Source: Shinella pollutisoli
GTDB lineage: Bacteria; Pseudomonadota; Alphaproteobacteria; Rhizobiales; Rhizobiaceae
Reading direction: 5' to 3'
DNA length: 64,000 nt
NCBI RefSeq assembly: GCF_024609765.1
Contig: NZ_JANFDG010000022.1
Coordinates: 1 to 64,000, forward strand
The position numbers were made by a program, and so were the translations under genes. The notes beneath the pieces were generated by a model. The model had not been told where the DNA came from. It worked only from the letters and a program-made list of their open reading frames with translations, and made no database searches. Positions within the stretch are counted from its first letter, which is position 1. Each line of letters opens with the position of its first letter. This document shows positions 17,244-25,502 of the stretch, piece after piece.

Positions 17244-18173
17244 ATGGCAGGGACCTATCCGCGCGACCTCGTCGGCTACGGCCGCAATCCGCCCGTCGTG
17301 CGCTGGCCGGGCGACGCGCGCATCGCCGTCCAGTTCGTCGTCAACTACGAGGAAGGCGGCGAGAGCTGCATCCTCGACGGCGACCCGGCCTCCGAATGCC
17401 TGCTGTCGGAGATCGTCGGCGCGCAGCCTTGGCCAGGCCAGCGCAACCTCAACATGGAATCGATCTACGAATACGGGTCGCGCGCCGGCTTCTGGCGGCT
17501 GTGGCGTCTCTTCACCGGACGCGGCGTTCCCGTTACCGTCTACGGCGTGACGCTCGCCATGGCGCGCAATCCGGAGGCCGTCGCCGCCATGAAGGAGGTG
17601 GGCTGGGAGATCGCCAGCCACGGCTACCGCTGGCTGGAATACAGGGATTGCCCCGAGGAGGAGGAACGCCGCCACATCGGCGAGGCCGTGCGGCTGCACA
17701 AGGAACTGACGGGATCGCACCCGCTCGGCATGTACCAGGGCAAGCCGTCCGCCAACACGCTGCGGCTCGTCATGGAGGAGGGCGGCTTCGTCTATTCCTC
17801 CGATTCCTATGCCGACGACCTGCCCTATTTCGTGCCGGGCCTCGACGGCAGGCCTTTCCTGATCATCCCCTACACGCTCGAAACCAACGACATGCGGTTC
17901 GCGACCGCGCAGGGCTTCAACTCGGGCGATCAGTTCTTCGCCTATCTCAAGGACGCCTTCGACGTGCTCTACCAGGAGGGCAGGGAAGGCAGCCCGAAGA
18001 TGCTGAACGTCGGCCTCCACTGCCGGCTCGTCGGCCGGCCGGGCCGGACGGCGGCGCTCGCCCGCTTCGTCGACTACGTGCTCGGCCACGAGAAGGTCTG
18101 GGTGCCGCGGCGCATCGACATCGCCCGCCACTGGATCGAGCGCCATCATCCGGACAGGCAGGGTGCCGCATGA
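17244..18173 (+). CDS. puuE: allantoinase PuuE (polysaccharide-deacetylase fold)
   Basis: The 309-residue product matches the PuuE group, metal-independent allantoinases with a polysaccharide deacetylase-like fold: YPRDLVGYGRNPPVVRWPG at the start, VNYEEGGE, ESIYEYGSRAGFWRL, EIASHGYRWLEY and LHCRLVGRPGR. It hydrolyses allantoin to allantoate in purine breakdown. ATG 17244 follows GGAGG. Its TGA overlaps the ATG of uraD (ATGA), and allA comes next, so the three form one translationally coupled operon. Confidence 0.9.
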   Translation: MAGTYPRDLVGYGRNPPVVRWPGDARIAVQFVVNYEEGGESCILDGDPASECLLSEIVGAQPWPGQRNLNMESIYEYGSRAGFWRLWRLFTGRGVPVTVYGVTLAMARNPEAVAAMKEVGWEIASHGYRWLEYRDCPEEEERRHIGEAVRLHKELTGSHPLGMYQGKPSANTLRLVMEEGGFVYSSDSYADDLPYFVPGLDGRPFLIIPYTLETNDMRFATAQGFNSGDQFFAYLKDAFDVLYQEGREGSPKMLNVGLHCRLVGRPGRTAALARFVDYVLGHEKVWVPRRIDIARHWIERHHPDRQGAA

Positions 18174-18667
18174 TCGACCGGCGGGATTTCCTCGCCCGCT
18201 TCGGCGGCGTCTTCGAGCATTCGCCCTTCATCGCCGAGCGCGCGCTCGACGCCGGCCGGATCGTCCCGCCGCTGACGGCCGACGGCATCCATGCGGCGCT
18301 CGTCGCCGAATTCCGCGCGGCCTCGCGCGAGGAGCAGCACGGCGTGCTCCGCGCCCATCCGGACCTCGCCGGAAGGCTGGCGATCGCCGGCAATCTCACC
18401 GAGGACAGCCGCAGGGAGCAGGCAGGCGCAGGCCTCGACCGGCTGACGCCGCAGGAGCATGCGCGCTTCACCGCGCTCAACGCGGCCTACACGGAGACAT
18501 TCGGCTTTTCCTTCATCATCGCGGTGAAGGGGCTGACGAAGGACGACATCCTCGCCGCCTTCGAGCGGCGCATCGGCAACGACGCCGAGCAGGAATTCGA
18601 AACGGCCAAGGCGGAGGTGGAGCGCATCGCGCGCCTGCGTCTGCAGGCCCTCATCCCCGGAGAATGA
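18170..18667 (+). CDS. uraD: OHCU decarboxylase
   Basis: A 165-residue UraD protein that decarboxylates 2-oxo-4-hydroxy-4-carboxy-5-ureidoimidazoline to S-allantoin. Family marks are [17 protein letters not shown] (with the catalytic-region His), [27 protein letters not shown] and [11 protein letters not shown]. It overlaps puuE by four bases and is one base from allA. It bridges the urate hydroxylase PuuD product and allantoinase, so all steps from urate onward except HIU hydrolase are visible here. Confidence 0.92.
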   Translation: MIDRRDFLARFGGVFEHSPFIAERALDAGRIVPPLTADGIHAALVAEFRAASREEQHGVLRAHPDLAGRLAIAGNLTEDSRREQAGAGLDRLTPQEHARFTALNAAYTETFGFSFIIAVKGLTKDDILAAFERRIGNDAEQEFETAKAEVERIARLRLQALIPGE

Positions 18668-18668
18668 C

Positions 18669-19169
18669 ATGCAGGATCTCGAGCGGCTTGCGATCCGCCC
18701 GCTGACGCGGGAGGCCTTCGCTCCCTTCGGCATCGTGATCGAGGCCGATCCCGCCTCGATGCGGCTCATCAACGGCGGCACGACCGAGCGCTACCATGCG
18801 CTCGCCGAGGCGGAGGCCGTGGGCGAGGACGCGCGGGTGATCGTCAACATCTTCCGCGGCAGCCCGCGCGCCTTTCCCTACCGGGTGGACATGATGGAGC
18901 GCCATCCCTTCGGCAGCCAGAGCTTCTCGCCGATCGACGACCGGCCCTGGCTGGTGGTGGTTTCCGAGGACGAGGGCGGCCGGCCCGGCCGCCCGCAGGT
19001 CTTCCGCGCCGGCGGCAGGCAGGGCGTCAACTACCGCCGCAACGTCTGGCACCATCCGCTGATCGCGGTCGGCGCTCCGAGCGACTTCCTCGTCGTCGAC
19101 CGCCTCGGCGGCGGCGTCAATCTGGAGGAGCATTTCTTCGAGAAACCCTTCGTCATCGACGGCCCCTGA
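18669..19169 (+). CDS. allA: ureidoglycolate lyase
   Basis: The 166-residue product is AllA, which splits ureidoglycolate into glyoxylate and urea. Visible marks: [56 protein letters not shown] and the cupin-like [14 protein letters not shown]. Third gene of the puuE-uraD-allA operon. Confidence 0.92.
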   Translation: MQDLERLAIRPLTREAFAPFGIVIEADPASMRLINGGTTERYHALAEAEAVGEDARVIVNIFRGSPRAFPYRVDMMERHPFGSQSFSPIDDRPWLVVVSEDEGGRPGRPQVFRAGGRQGVNYRRNVWHHPLIAVGAPSDFLVVDRLGGGVNLEEHFFEKPFVIDGP

Positions 19170-19233
19170 GACCCGCATTGCGGGCATTGCCGGCCCGAAT
19201 ATAACTTTCGCGAAAAGGTCTAGTTTTTTATCT

Positions 19234-19248
19234 TGACTCCATGGTTCA
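19234..19248 (+). promoter_or_regulatory. TGA-N9-TCA iron-responsive (IRO/RirA-type) operator
   Basis: The bases TGACTCCATGGTTCA match the TGA-N9-TCA IRO motif recognised by the rhizobial iron regulator RirA. It overlaps a possible promoter: TTGACT at 19233-19238 and TAAACG at 19256-19261, 17 bases apart. It lies 210 bases before the HasA/RTX gene. A six-base core can occur by chance in about one in fifteen regions of this length, so placement over a promoter before a putative heme-binding protein is the main support. Confidence 0.5.
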
Positions 19249-19458
19249 TGTTTCCTAAACGAACCGCAGGGCTGGCTTTTCTCGTCAAACCGCAAATCCG
19301 AAGACTGAAACCGACCGCCGAAGGCGGTGCGGAAGGCTATTGCCGTGTCTTCGGGAGCCTTGACGCGGAGCCACGCCGGGCGCCGGCCATCGGTCGGCGA
19401 GGAGATTGGCATGGGAGGCCGAGGGCCGGACCTCCCGATCAGTTTAGGAGACCGCGAC

Positions 19459-21828
19459 ATGGCCGAAAGAAAAACTATCGTCATAGATGCCTCGGCATTG
19501 GCTCCCGCCACCGGTGAAGTGTTCAACTACAACACATTTCTCAACACCTATTTCCAGGACCTGGGATCCAGCACGAGAACCTTCTTCGGTGCGACCCCTG
19601 GCGTTACCTCCGGGGGCGTTCAGGCCGGGTATCGCTATGGCGCGTCTCTTGTCGACGGCTCCAACTACGTGCTGATGGAAGCTCTGGGCGGAGGCGAGAC
19701 GGACAACTTCGGGTATTCCTACCGCTATGGTCAGCACGGCGCCTATGACGGCACCATCGACAAAATCAATTTCGGCACTTATGTCGAGGGCACTACCAAT
19801 CTGCCAGCCACATCCGGCGGAACCACCGGGCTGGCGAGCGGAGTAGCACCGGGACTGGTGATCACGGATCTCGATATCGATATCGCACGTGGTGACGGTA
19901 CGAATCTCTCCACCGATCTCAACGACCCGGGTTTCAATGCGGTGAATGCGTTGATGACTTGGATTGCGGGCGCCGGTTCCACGGCGGGCAACGTCGCGAA
20001 CATCTACGCTTTCCTTGCAACATACAATCAGCATTTCATCGGCACGACCGGCGACGACATATATGTCGGTACGACCGGCGACGACGTCATCGAGGGTCGC
20101 GGCGGTAACGACGTTGTCGACGGCGGTACCGGAGGCGATGCAGACAAGTTCGTCGTCGACGGCAAGATCGCCGATTTCGACATCGTCAACAACGGCGCGA
20201 GCTTCTCCGTGATCGGTGAGGAGTGGACCGCAACGCTGACGAACATCGAACTCGTCCTCTTCGATGATGGTGTAGAAGTCAACATCGCCACCACGCCGGG
20301 TAACCTTGCACTTTCCAAGACGAGCGTCGCAGAGAATGCAGCGGTCGGGGCCGTCGTGGGCCTGCTTTCCGCGGTCGATCCCGACGGCAACTCGAATGCC
20401 CTGACCTACAAGCTCGCCAAGGCCAGCGACTTCTTCGCGATCAGCGGCAACAAGCTGGTCGTCAAGAAGGGTGCGGATTACGAGACGGCGAAGTCGCACG
20501 ACATCGAAGTGGAAGTGAGCGACGCGGATGGCAACAAGTCCATCAAGACGTTCACCATCGATGTGACGGACGTCAACGAGAAGCCGTTCGACCTCAAGAT
20601 CTCGAAGACCAAGGTCAAGGAGAACGTCAAGGTCGGAACCGTCGTCGGCAAGATCTCGGCATCGGACGTCGATGCGGGCGACAAAGTCAGCTATAGCCTG
20701 GCGGCGGGCTCCTCGAAGAGCTTCAAGATCGTCGGCAACAACCTCGTCGTCGCCAAGGAACTCGACTACGAGACGCTGAGGAACCACAGCGTGACGCTGG
20801 TCGCGACCGACAACGGCGGCCTGAGCACCACCCGCACGGTCAATATCGGCGTTACGGACGTCGTTGACGTCGTGGTCGGAACGAAGGGCGCCAACAAGCT
20901 TTACGGCGGCAAGGGCGTCGACAAGATCTCCGGCGGCAGCGGCAACGACAAGCTCTATGGCTTCGGTGGCAACGACACGCTGCGTGGCGGCACCGGCAAC
21001 GACAAGATCTCCGGCGGCAGCGGTAACGACAAGCTCTACGGCGACTCGGGTAGCGACACGCTTTATGGCAGCTCGGGCAATGATACCGTTCGGGGCGGCA
21101 GCGGCACGGATAAGCTTTTCGGCGGTAGCGGTGCCGACAAGCTCTACGGCGACTCGGGCAATGACACGCTTTATGGCGACTCCGGCAGAGACACCCTTTA
21201 TGGCGGTGCGGGCAAGGATAGGCTGTACGGCGACCGTGGGGCCGACAAGCTCTACGGTGGCAGCGGCGATGACAAGCTTTATGGCGGGAATGGCAACGAC
21301 ACGCTCGATGGTGGCACCGGCAACGACGTGCTCTATGGCGAGTCCGGCTCGGATTCGCTGACCGGCGGCTTCGGCAACGACAAGCTCTACGGCGGTTCCG
21401 GCAGCGATCTGCTGAAGGGCGGCGCAGGCAACGACATCCTCAAGGGCGAAAGCGGTGCCGACAGGCTCTATGGCGGCAACGGCGCCGACAAGCTCTATGG
21501 CGGCTCGGGTTCCGATACCTTCATCTTCCTCGCCGCCGGCGAATCGACGGTGAAGGCTTCCGGGCGTGATACGATCTACGACTTCAACGGCAAAGCCGGC
21601 GACCGCATTGACCTCTCGGGCTTCGATGCCGACAGCACGGTCTCGGGCACGCAGAAGTTCTCCTTCATCGGTGATGACGACTTCAGCAGCAAGGCGGGCG
21701 AGCTTGCCTATCGGATCGACGGTGGCAAGACGGTCATCGAGGCGGATCTGGATGGCGACGGCAAGGCCGACTTTGCGGTGAACCTGTCCGGACACCACAC
21801 GCTCTCGCAGAGCGACTTCCTGCTCTGA
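19459..21828 (+). CDS. HasA-like heme-binding domain fused to cadherin-like and RTX calcium-binding repeats
   Basis: The 789-residue secreted-type protein has five parts. Residues ~20-195 resemble the hemophore HasA: a GSNYVLMEALGGGE strand-turn, a loop with Tyr86 and His93 matching the HasA heme ligand Tyr75 and its partner His83, DGTIDKINFG, and a closing helix near 180-193. No match to HasA His32 is evident, as in Yersinia HasA. Residues 195-230 hold four RTX nonapeptides. Residues 283-373 and 375-470 are cadherin-like repeats (ENAAVGAVVG, DYETA, DVNE). Residues 474-689 are 24 RTX nonapeptides (GGSGNDKLY type). A type I secretion tail ends SDFLL. There is no N-terminal signal peptide, as expected for type I export. 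AGGAG precedes ATG 19459. No HasR, HasDE or other secretion gene is nearby. The heme role is inferred. Confidence 0.75.
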   Translation: MAERKTIVIDASALAPATGEVFNYNTFLNTYFQDLGSSTRTFFGATPGVTSGGVQAGYRYGASLVDGSNYVLMEALGGGETDNFGYSYRYGQHGAYDGTIDKINFGTYVEGTTNLPATSGGTTGLASGVAPGLVITDLDIDIARGDGTNLSTDLNDPGFNAVNALMTWIAGAGSTAGNVANIYAFLATYNQHFIGTTGDDIYVGTTGDDVIEGRGGNDVVDGGTGGDADKFVVDGKIADFDIVNNGASFSVIGEEWTATLTNIELVLFDDGVEVNIATTPGNLALSKTSVAENAAVGAVVGLLSAVDPDGNSNALTYKLAKASDFFAISGNKLVVKKGADYETAKSHDIEVEVSDADGNKSIKTFTIDVTDVNEKPFDLKISKTKVKENVKVGTVVGKISASDVDAGDKVSYSLAAGSSKSFKIVGNNLVVAKELDYETLRNHSVTLVATDNGGLSTTRTVNIGVTDVVDVVVGTKGANKLYGGKGVDKISGGSGNDKLYGFGGNDTLRGGTGNDKISGGSGNDKLYGDSGSDTLYGSSGNDTVRGGSGTDKLFGGSGADKLYGDSGNDTLYGDSGRDTLYGGAGKDRLYGDRGADKLYGGSGDDKLYGGNGNDTLDGGTGNDVLYGESGSDSLTGGFGNDKLYGGSGSDLLKGGAGNDILKGESGADRLYGGNGADKLYGGSGSDTFIFLAAGESTVKASGRDTIYDFNGKAGDRIDLSGFDADSTVSGTQKFSFIGDDDFSSKAGELAYRIDGGKTVIEADLDGDGKADFAVNLSGHHTLSQSDFLL

Positions 21829-21872
21829 TCGTCTTTCGGGCTGCCGGCGTGACGGTGGCTGTTGCGAATGTA

Positions 21873-21903
21873 GGGCCGCAGCATCCAACGGGTGCTGCGG
21901 CCC
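21873..21903. terminator. hairpin between the converging RTX and guaD genes
   Basis: A perfect 11-bp stem (GGGCCGCAGCA / TGCTGCGGCCC) with a 9-base loop lies midway between the two stop codons. It can act as a terminator in both directions, though T-runs are short. Confidence 0.55.
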
Positions 21904-21910
21904 GTCTCGT

Positions 21911-23218
21911 TCAAAGCCGGCTCTTCATCGCCCTGCCGGCCACGTAGGTCTCGCGCACGGCGCGGTCGTCGCCGAGCGTCTGGAGCAGGAAGAGCTCGTC
22001 GGCGAGCGAGCGGACGACCTCCATCCGCAGCGCCATGGCGGGCGTGGCGGCGGCGTCGAGCACGACGAAGTCGGCGTCGGTGCCCGGTTCCAGCGTGCCG
22101 ATCCGGTCGGCGAGCGAGAGCGCCTCGGCATTGCCGAGCGTCATGTGGTGGAAGCTCTCCAGCGGGTTCAGCCGCTCGCCCAAGAGCTGCTGGATCTTGT
22201 AGGCCTCGTCCAGCGTCTTCAGCATCGAATAGCTCGTGCCGCCGCCGACGTCCGTGGCGAGGCCGACGCGCAGCGGCTTCTCTCGCCGCATGAAGGCCTT
22301 GAGCGCGAAGAGGCCGGAGCCGAGGAAGAGGTTGGAGGTCGGGCAGTGGACGGCGACGGCGCCCGCCTCGCTCATCGCGTCCGCCTCGCGCTCGGAGAGA
22401 TGGATGCAGTGGCCGAACAGGCTTTTCGGGCCGAGCAGGCCGTAGCGGGCGTAGACGTCGGTATAGTCGAGGGCGTCCGGATAGAGCTCGGCCGTGAGGC
22501 GGATCTCGTCGTGGTTCTCCGAAAGATGGGTCTGGATGTGCAGGTCCGGGAACTCGCGGGCGAGCGCCGCCGCCGCATCCATCTGCGCGGGCGTCGAGGT
22601 GATGGCGAAGCGGGGCGTGATGGCGACGTGGTTGCGGCCCTTGCCGTGCCACTCGGCGATCACCGCGCGCGTCTCGTCATAGCCGGTCCCGGGCGTGTCG
22701 GTGAGGCCCTGCGGGGCGTTGCGGTCCATCATTACCTTGCCGCCGACCATGCACATACCGCGGGCGAGCGCTTCGGCGAAATAGGCATCGGCCGAGGCCT
22801 TGTGCACGGAGCAGAAGGCCGCCGCCGTCGTCGTGCCGTGGCGGATCAGCTCGTCGTAGAAATGCCGGGCGATGCGGGCGGCGTGCGCGCTTTCGACGAA
22901 GCGGCATTCTTCGGGGAACGTGTGGGTGTTCAGCCATTCGAGGAGGTCGGCGGCATAGGCGCCGATCACCTGCATCTGGGGGAAATGCAGGTGCGTGTCG
23001 ACGAGGCCGGGGAGCACGAGATGCGGGCGGTGGTCGATCTCCTCCACGTCGCCGGATGCGCCGGCGCGCACGTCCGCATAGGGGCCGAAGGCAACGATTC
23101 TGCCGTCCTCGACGAGCAGGCCGCCGTCCTCCTCGTAGCGGTAGCTGCTACGGTCGTCGACCGCCTGCGGACGGCGCAGGAAGGAGAGGAGGCGGGCGCG
23201 GACGAGCATTGCGGTCAT
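21911..23218 (-). CDS. guaD: guanine deaminase
   Basis: A 435-residue amidohydrolase that converts guanine to xanthine. Zinc-site motifs are PGLVDTHLHFPQM and THLSENHDEI, with FGHCIHLSEREADAM and VGLATDVGGGTSYSML later, all typical of GuaD. It is four bases downstream of puuD in a minus-strand operon that runs toward, and converges on, the puuE operon. Confidence 0.92.
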   Translation of the reverse strand: MTAMLVRARLLSFLRRPQAVDDRSSYRYEEDGGLLVEDGRIVAFGPYADVRAGASGDVEEIDHRPHLVLPGLVDTHLHFPQMQVIGAYAADLLEWLNTHTFPEECRFVESAHAARIARHFYDELIRHGTTTAAAFCSVHKASADAYFAEALARGMCMVGGKVMMDRNAPQGLTDTPGTGYDETRAVIAEWHGKGRNHVAITPRFAITSTPAQMDAAAALAREFPDLHIQTHLSENHDEIRLTAELYPDALDYTDVYARYGLLGPKSLFGHCIHLSEREADAMSEAGAVAVHCPTSNLFLGSGLFALKAFMRREKPLRVGLATDVGGGTSYSMLKTLDEAYKIQQLLGERLNPLESFHHMTLGNAEALSLADRIGTLEPGTDADFVVLDAAATPAMALRMEVVRSLADELFLLQTLGDDRAVRETYVAGRAMKSRL

Positions 23219-23222
23219 GGGA

Positions 23223-24455
23223 TCAGCCTCCTTCCACGGCGGTCTCGAACCAGGCGGCGACGAGCGCGCGCTCCCCGGCTGTCATGCCGGTGAGGTTGCC
23301 GGGCGGCATGGCGCGGCTGCGGCCGGCCTGGAGATAGATCTCGCGGGCATGCCGGGCGATGTCCGCGTCGCTTTCGAGGATCACGTCCTTCGGCGCGGCG
23401 CGCAGGCCCTCCCACACCGGCTCGGCCGCGTGGCACATCGAGCAGCGGGCGGAGACGAGGTCGCGCACGGCCGGGAAATGGCCGTTCGCCGCGAAGCGTC
23501 CGGCGGCCGGGGAAAGGCCCGCGTCCGCCGTCTCGCCGGTCAGCACCTTCGGCGCGGTGGAAAGCCAGATGATCAGGACGAAGAGGAGCGCCGTCGCAAG
23601 CCAGGTCCAGGTCGGCCGGCCCTTGCGGGCGTGGGTGATGTTGAACCAGTGGCGGATGGTGACGCCCATCAGGAAGACGAGGGCGGCGATGACCCAGTTG
23701 AAGGCCGTCGCGAAGGCGAGCGGATAGTGGTTCGACAGCATGAAGAAGATGACGGGCAGCGTCAGGTAGTTGTTGTGCAGCGAGCGCTGCTTGGCCTCGC
23801 CGCCGAGCCGCGGGTCGGGCGTGCGGCCGGCGATCAGGTCGGCGACGACGATCTTCTGGTTGGGGATGATGACGAAGAAGACGTTGGCCGACATGATCGT
23901 CGCCGTGAAGGCGCCGAGATGCAGGAAGGCGGCGCGGCCGGTGAAGAGCTGCGTGTAGCCCCAGGCCATGGCGACGAGCACGGCGTAGAGAAGCGCCATC
24001 AGGCCCCAGGTGTTCCTGCCGAGCGGCGACCTGCAGAGGAGGTCGTAGAGAAGCCAGCCGACGGCAAGCGAGGCGAGCGAGATCGCGACCGCCGCCGGGG
24101 CCGGCACGTCGAGCACGCCGCGGTCGATCAGGAACAGCTCCGCGCCGCCGTAGTAGACGAGACAGAGGAGCGCGAAGCCGGAGAGCCACGTCGCATAGCT
24201 CTCCCACTTGAACCAGGTGAGATGCTCCGGCATCGCCGCCGGCGCCACCAGGTATTTCTGGATGTGATAGAAGCCGCCACCGTGCACCTGCCATTCCTCG
24301 CCGTGGGCGCCGGGCGGCAGGTGCGACCGCTTCACCAGGCCGAGGTCGAGGGCGATGAAATAGAAGGAGGAGCCGATCCAGGCGATGGCGGTGACGACGT
24401 GCAGCCAGCGCACGGCGAAGGTCAGCCACTCCCAGGCTATGGCATATTCGTACAT
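23223..24455 (-). CDS. puuD: membrane urate hydroxylase PuuD with C-terminal cytochrome c
   Basis: The 410-residue product matches PuuD, the membrane urate oxidase. About eight hydrophobic helices (first FAVRWLHVVTAIAWIGSSFYF) carry conserved His residues, and the C-terminus is a c-type heme domain with CSMCH and a likely Met ligand in RAMPPGN. It oxidises urate to 5-hydroxyisourate and passes electrons on through the cytochrome domain. ATG 24455 is chosen over the in-frame GTG eight codons earlier because it starts the family-typical MYEYAIAWEW and has AGGGAA upstream. Confidence 0.9.
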   Translation of the reverse strand: MYEYAIAWEWLTFAVRWLHVVTAIAWIGSSFYFIALDLGLVKRSHLPPGAHGEEWQVHGGGFYHIQKYLVAPAAMPEHLTWFKWESYATWLSGFALLCLVYYGGAELFLIDRGVLDVPAPAAVAISLASLAVGWLLYDLLCRSPLGRNTWGLMALLYAVLVAMAWGYTQLFTGRAAFLHLGAFTATIMSANVFFVIIPNQKIVVADLIAGRTPDPRLGGEAKQRSLHNNYLTLPVIFFMLSNHYPLAFATAFNWVIAALVFLMGVTIRHWFNITHARKGRPTWTWLATALLFVLIIWLSTAPKVLTGETADAGLSPAAGRFAANGHFPAVRDLVSARCSMCHAAEPVWEGLRAAPKDVILESDADIARHAREIYLQAGRSRAMPPGNLTGMTAGERALVAAWFETAVEGG

Positions 24456-24525
24456 CGGGCGGTTCCCTGTTTCCCGCACATTGCGAGAAATCCGCGGGCG
24501 AGGGAAGGGGCGAAGCGGCCGCCGC

Positions 24526-25299
24526 CTACTGCGCGGTCCAGCCGCCGTCGACGGAGATATGGGTGCCGTTGATCGACTTCGCCGCGTCGCTGGCGAGGAA
24601 CAGCGCGATCGCCGCCACCTCCTCGACCGCGACGAACTCCTTGGTCGGCTGGAACTTCAGCATCACGTCGCTCTTCACCTCCGCCTCGCTGATGCCGCGG
24701 GCGCGGGCCGTGTCGGGGATCTGCTTCTCCACGAGCGGCGTCAGCACGTAGCCGGGGCAGATGGCATTGGCGGTGATGCCGTTCTCGGCGATCTCCAGCG
24801 CCACGGTCTTGGTCAGGCCCATGATGCCATGCTTGGCCGCCACATAGGCGGACTTGAAGGGCGAGGCGACGAGGCCGTGGGCGGAGGCGACGTTGATGAT
24901 GCGGCCGAAGCCCTTGCGCTTCATGTGCGGGATGGCGGCGCGGATCGTGTGGAAGGAGCTCGACAGGTTGATGGCGATGATCCGGTCCCATTTGTCGACC
25001 GGGAAATCCTCGATCTTCTCGACGTGCTGGATGCCGGCATTGTTGACGAGGACGTCGACGCCGTCGAATTCCTCCACGGCCGTCTCGATCAGGTCGCCGA
25101 TCTCCTCCGGCTTCGTCATGTCGGCCGGATGGTAGAGAACGCGGCCGCTGCCCAGCCCGTCGAGCCCGGCGCGGATCGCCTCGATCTCGTCCCTGTCGCC
25201 GAAGCCGTTGATGAGCACGTTGGCGCCGCTCTCCGCGAAGGCTGTGGCGATCGCAAGGCCGATGCCGCTCGTGGACCCGGTGACGACGACGCTTTTCAT
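24526..25299 (-). CDS. bdhA: D-3-hydroxybutyrate dehydrogenase
   Basis: This 257-residue short-chain dehydrogenase has TGSTSGIGLAIA for NAD binding, NNAGIQHVE, catalytic Ser in NVASAHG, YVAAKHG (Tyr and Lys) and ends SVDGGWTAQ. The IQHVEKIEDFP and GYVLTPLVEKQIPD segments are characteristic of bacterial 3-hydroxybutyrate dehydrogenases, which link polyhydroxybutyrate turnover to acetoacetate. ATG 25299 is preferred to TTG 25305 because GGGAG is then correctly spaced. It is 70 bases upstream of puuD and may share its transcript. Confidence 0.88.
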   Translation of the reverse strand: MKSVVVTGSTSGIGLAIATAFAESGANVLINGFGDRDEIEAIRAGLDGLGSGRVLYHPADMTKPEEIGDLIETAVEEFDGVDVLVNNAGIQHVEKIEDFPVDKWDRIIAINLSSSFHTIRAAIPHMKRKGFGRIINVASAHGLVASPFKSAYVAAKHGIMGLTKTVALEIAENGITANAICPGYVLTPLVEKQIPDTARARGISEAEVKSDVMLKFQPTKEFVAVEEVAAIALFLASDAAKSINGTHISVDGGWTAQ

Positions 25300-25409
25300 G
25301 TTCAAGGCACTCCCGTTCCTGTTGCGCGGGGTGAGCCTACGCGCAAAAGTCGGGCGATGACAATCGGGTTTTTGCCGCGCTAAAGTCGGAGGCGGAAGGG
25401 CGGCATCCC

Positions 25410-25453
25410 TTTCGTTTCGTTTTCTTTTGACATTCGTTTTGTTATCGTATTGA
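25410..25453 (+). promoter_or_regulatory. glpK promoter with TTTCGTTT-type repeats
   Basis: A perfect -35 box TTGACA at 25427-25432 is followed 15 bases later by TATTGA at 25448-25453. It is overlapped and flanked by related T-rich elements TTTCGTTTCGTTTTC (25410-25424) and CATTCGTTTTG (25431-25441). DeoR-family GlpR regulators of alphaproteobacteria are thought to bind TTTCGTTT-like repeats, so these are candidate GlpR sites. No glpR gene is in the window. Confidence 0.5.
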
Positions 25454-25502
25454 AGATTCTGTCGGGCCAGGAGGGTGGCCCCGGCGCCATGGGGAGGAAT
25501 GC

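Noticed and set aside
17187-18149. A 320-codon minus-strand frame over puuE.
   Set aside because: Shadow of a clear allantoinase gene with coupled neighbours.
20880-21525. A regular 27-base repeat that could be mistaken for a CRISPR or minisatellite array.
   Set aside because: The period equals nine codons and encodes GGxGxDxLx RTX units in frame. There are no unique spacers or cas genes.
19444-21888. A minus-strand open frame of about 814 codons antisense to the RTX gene.
   Set aside because: Its apparent repeats are the complement of the RTX nonapeptide repeats. No start signal or domain.
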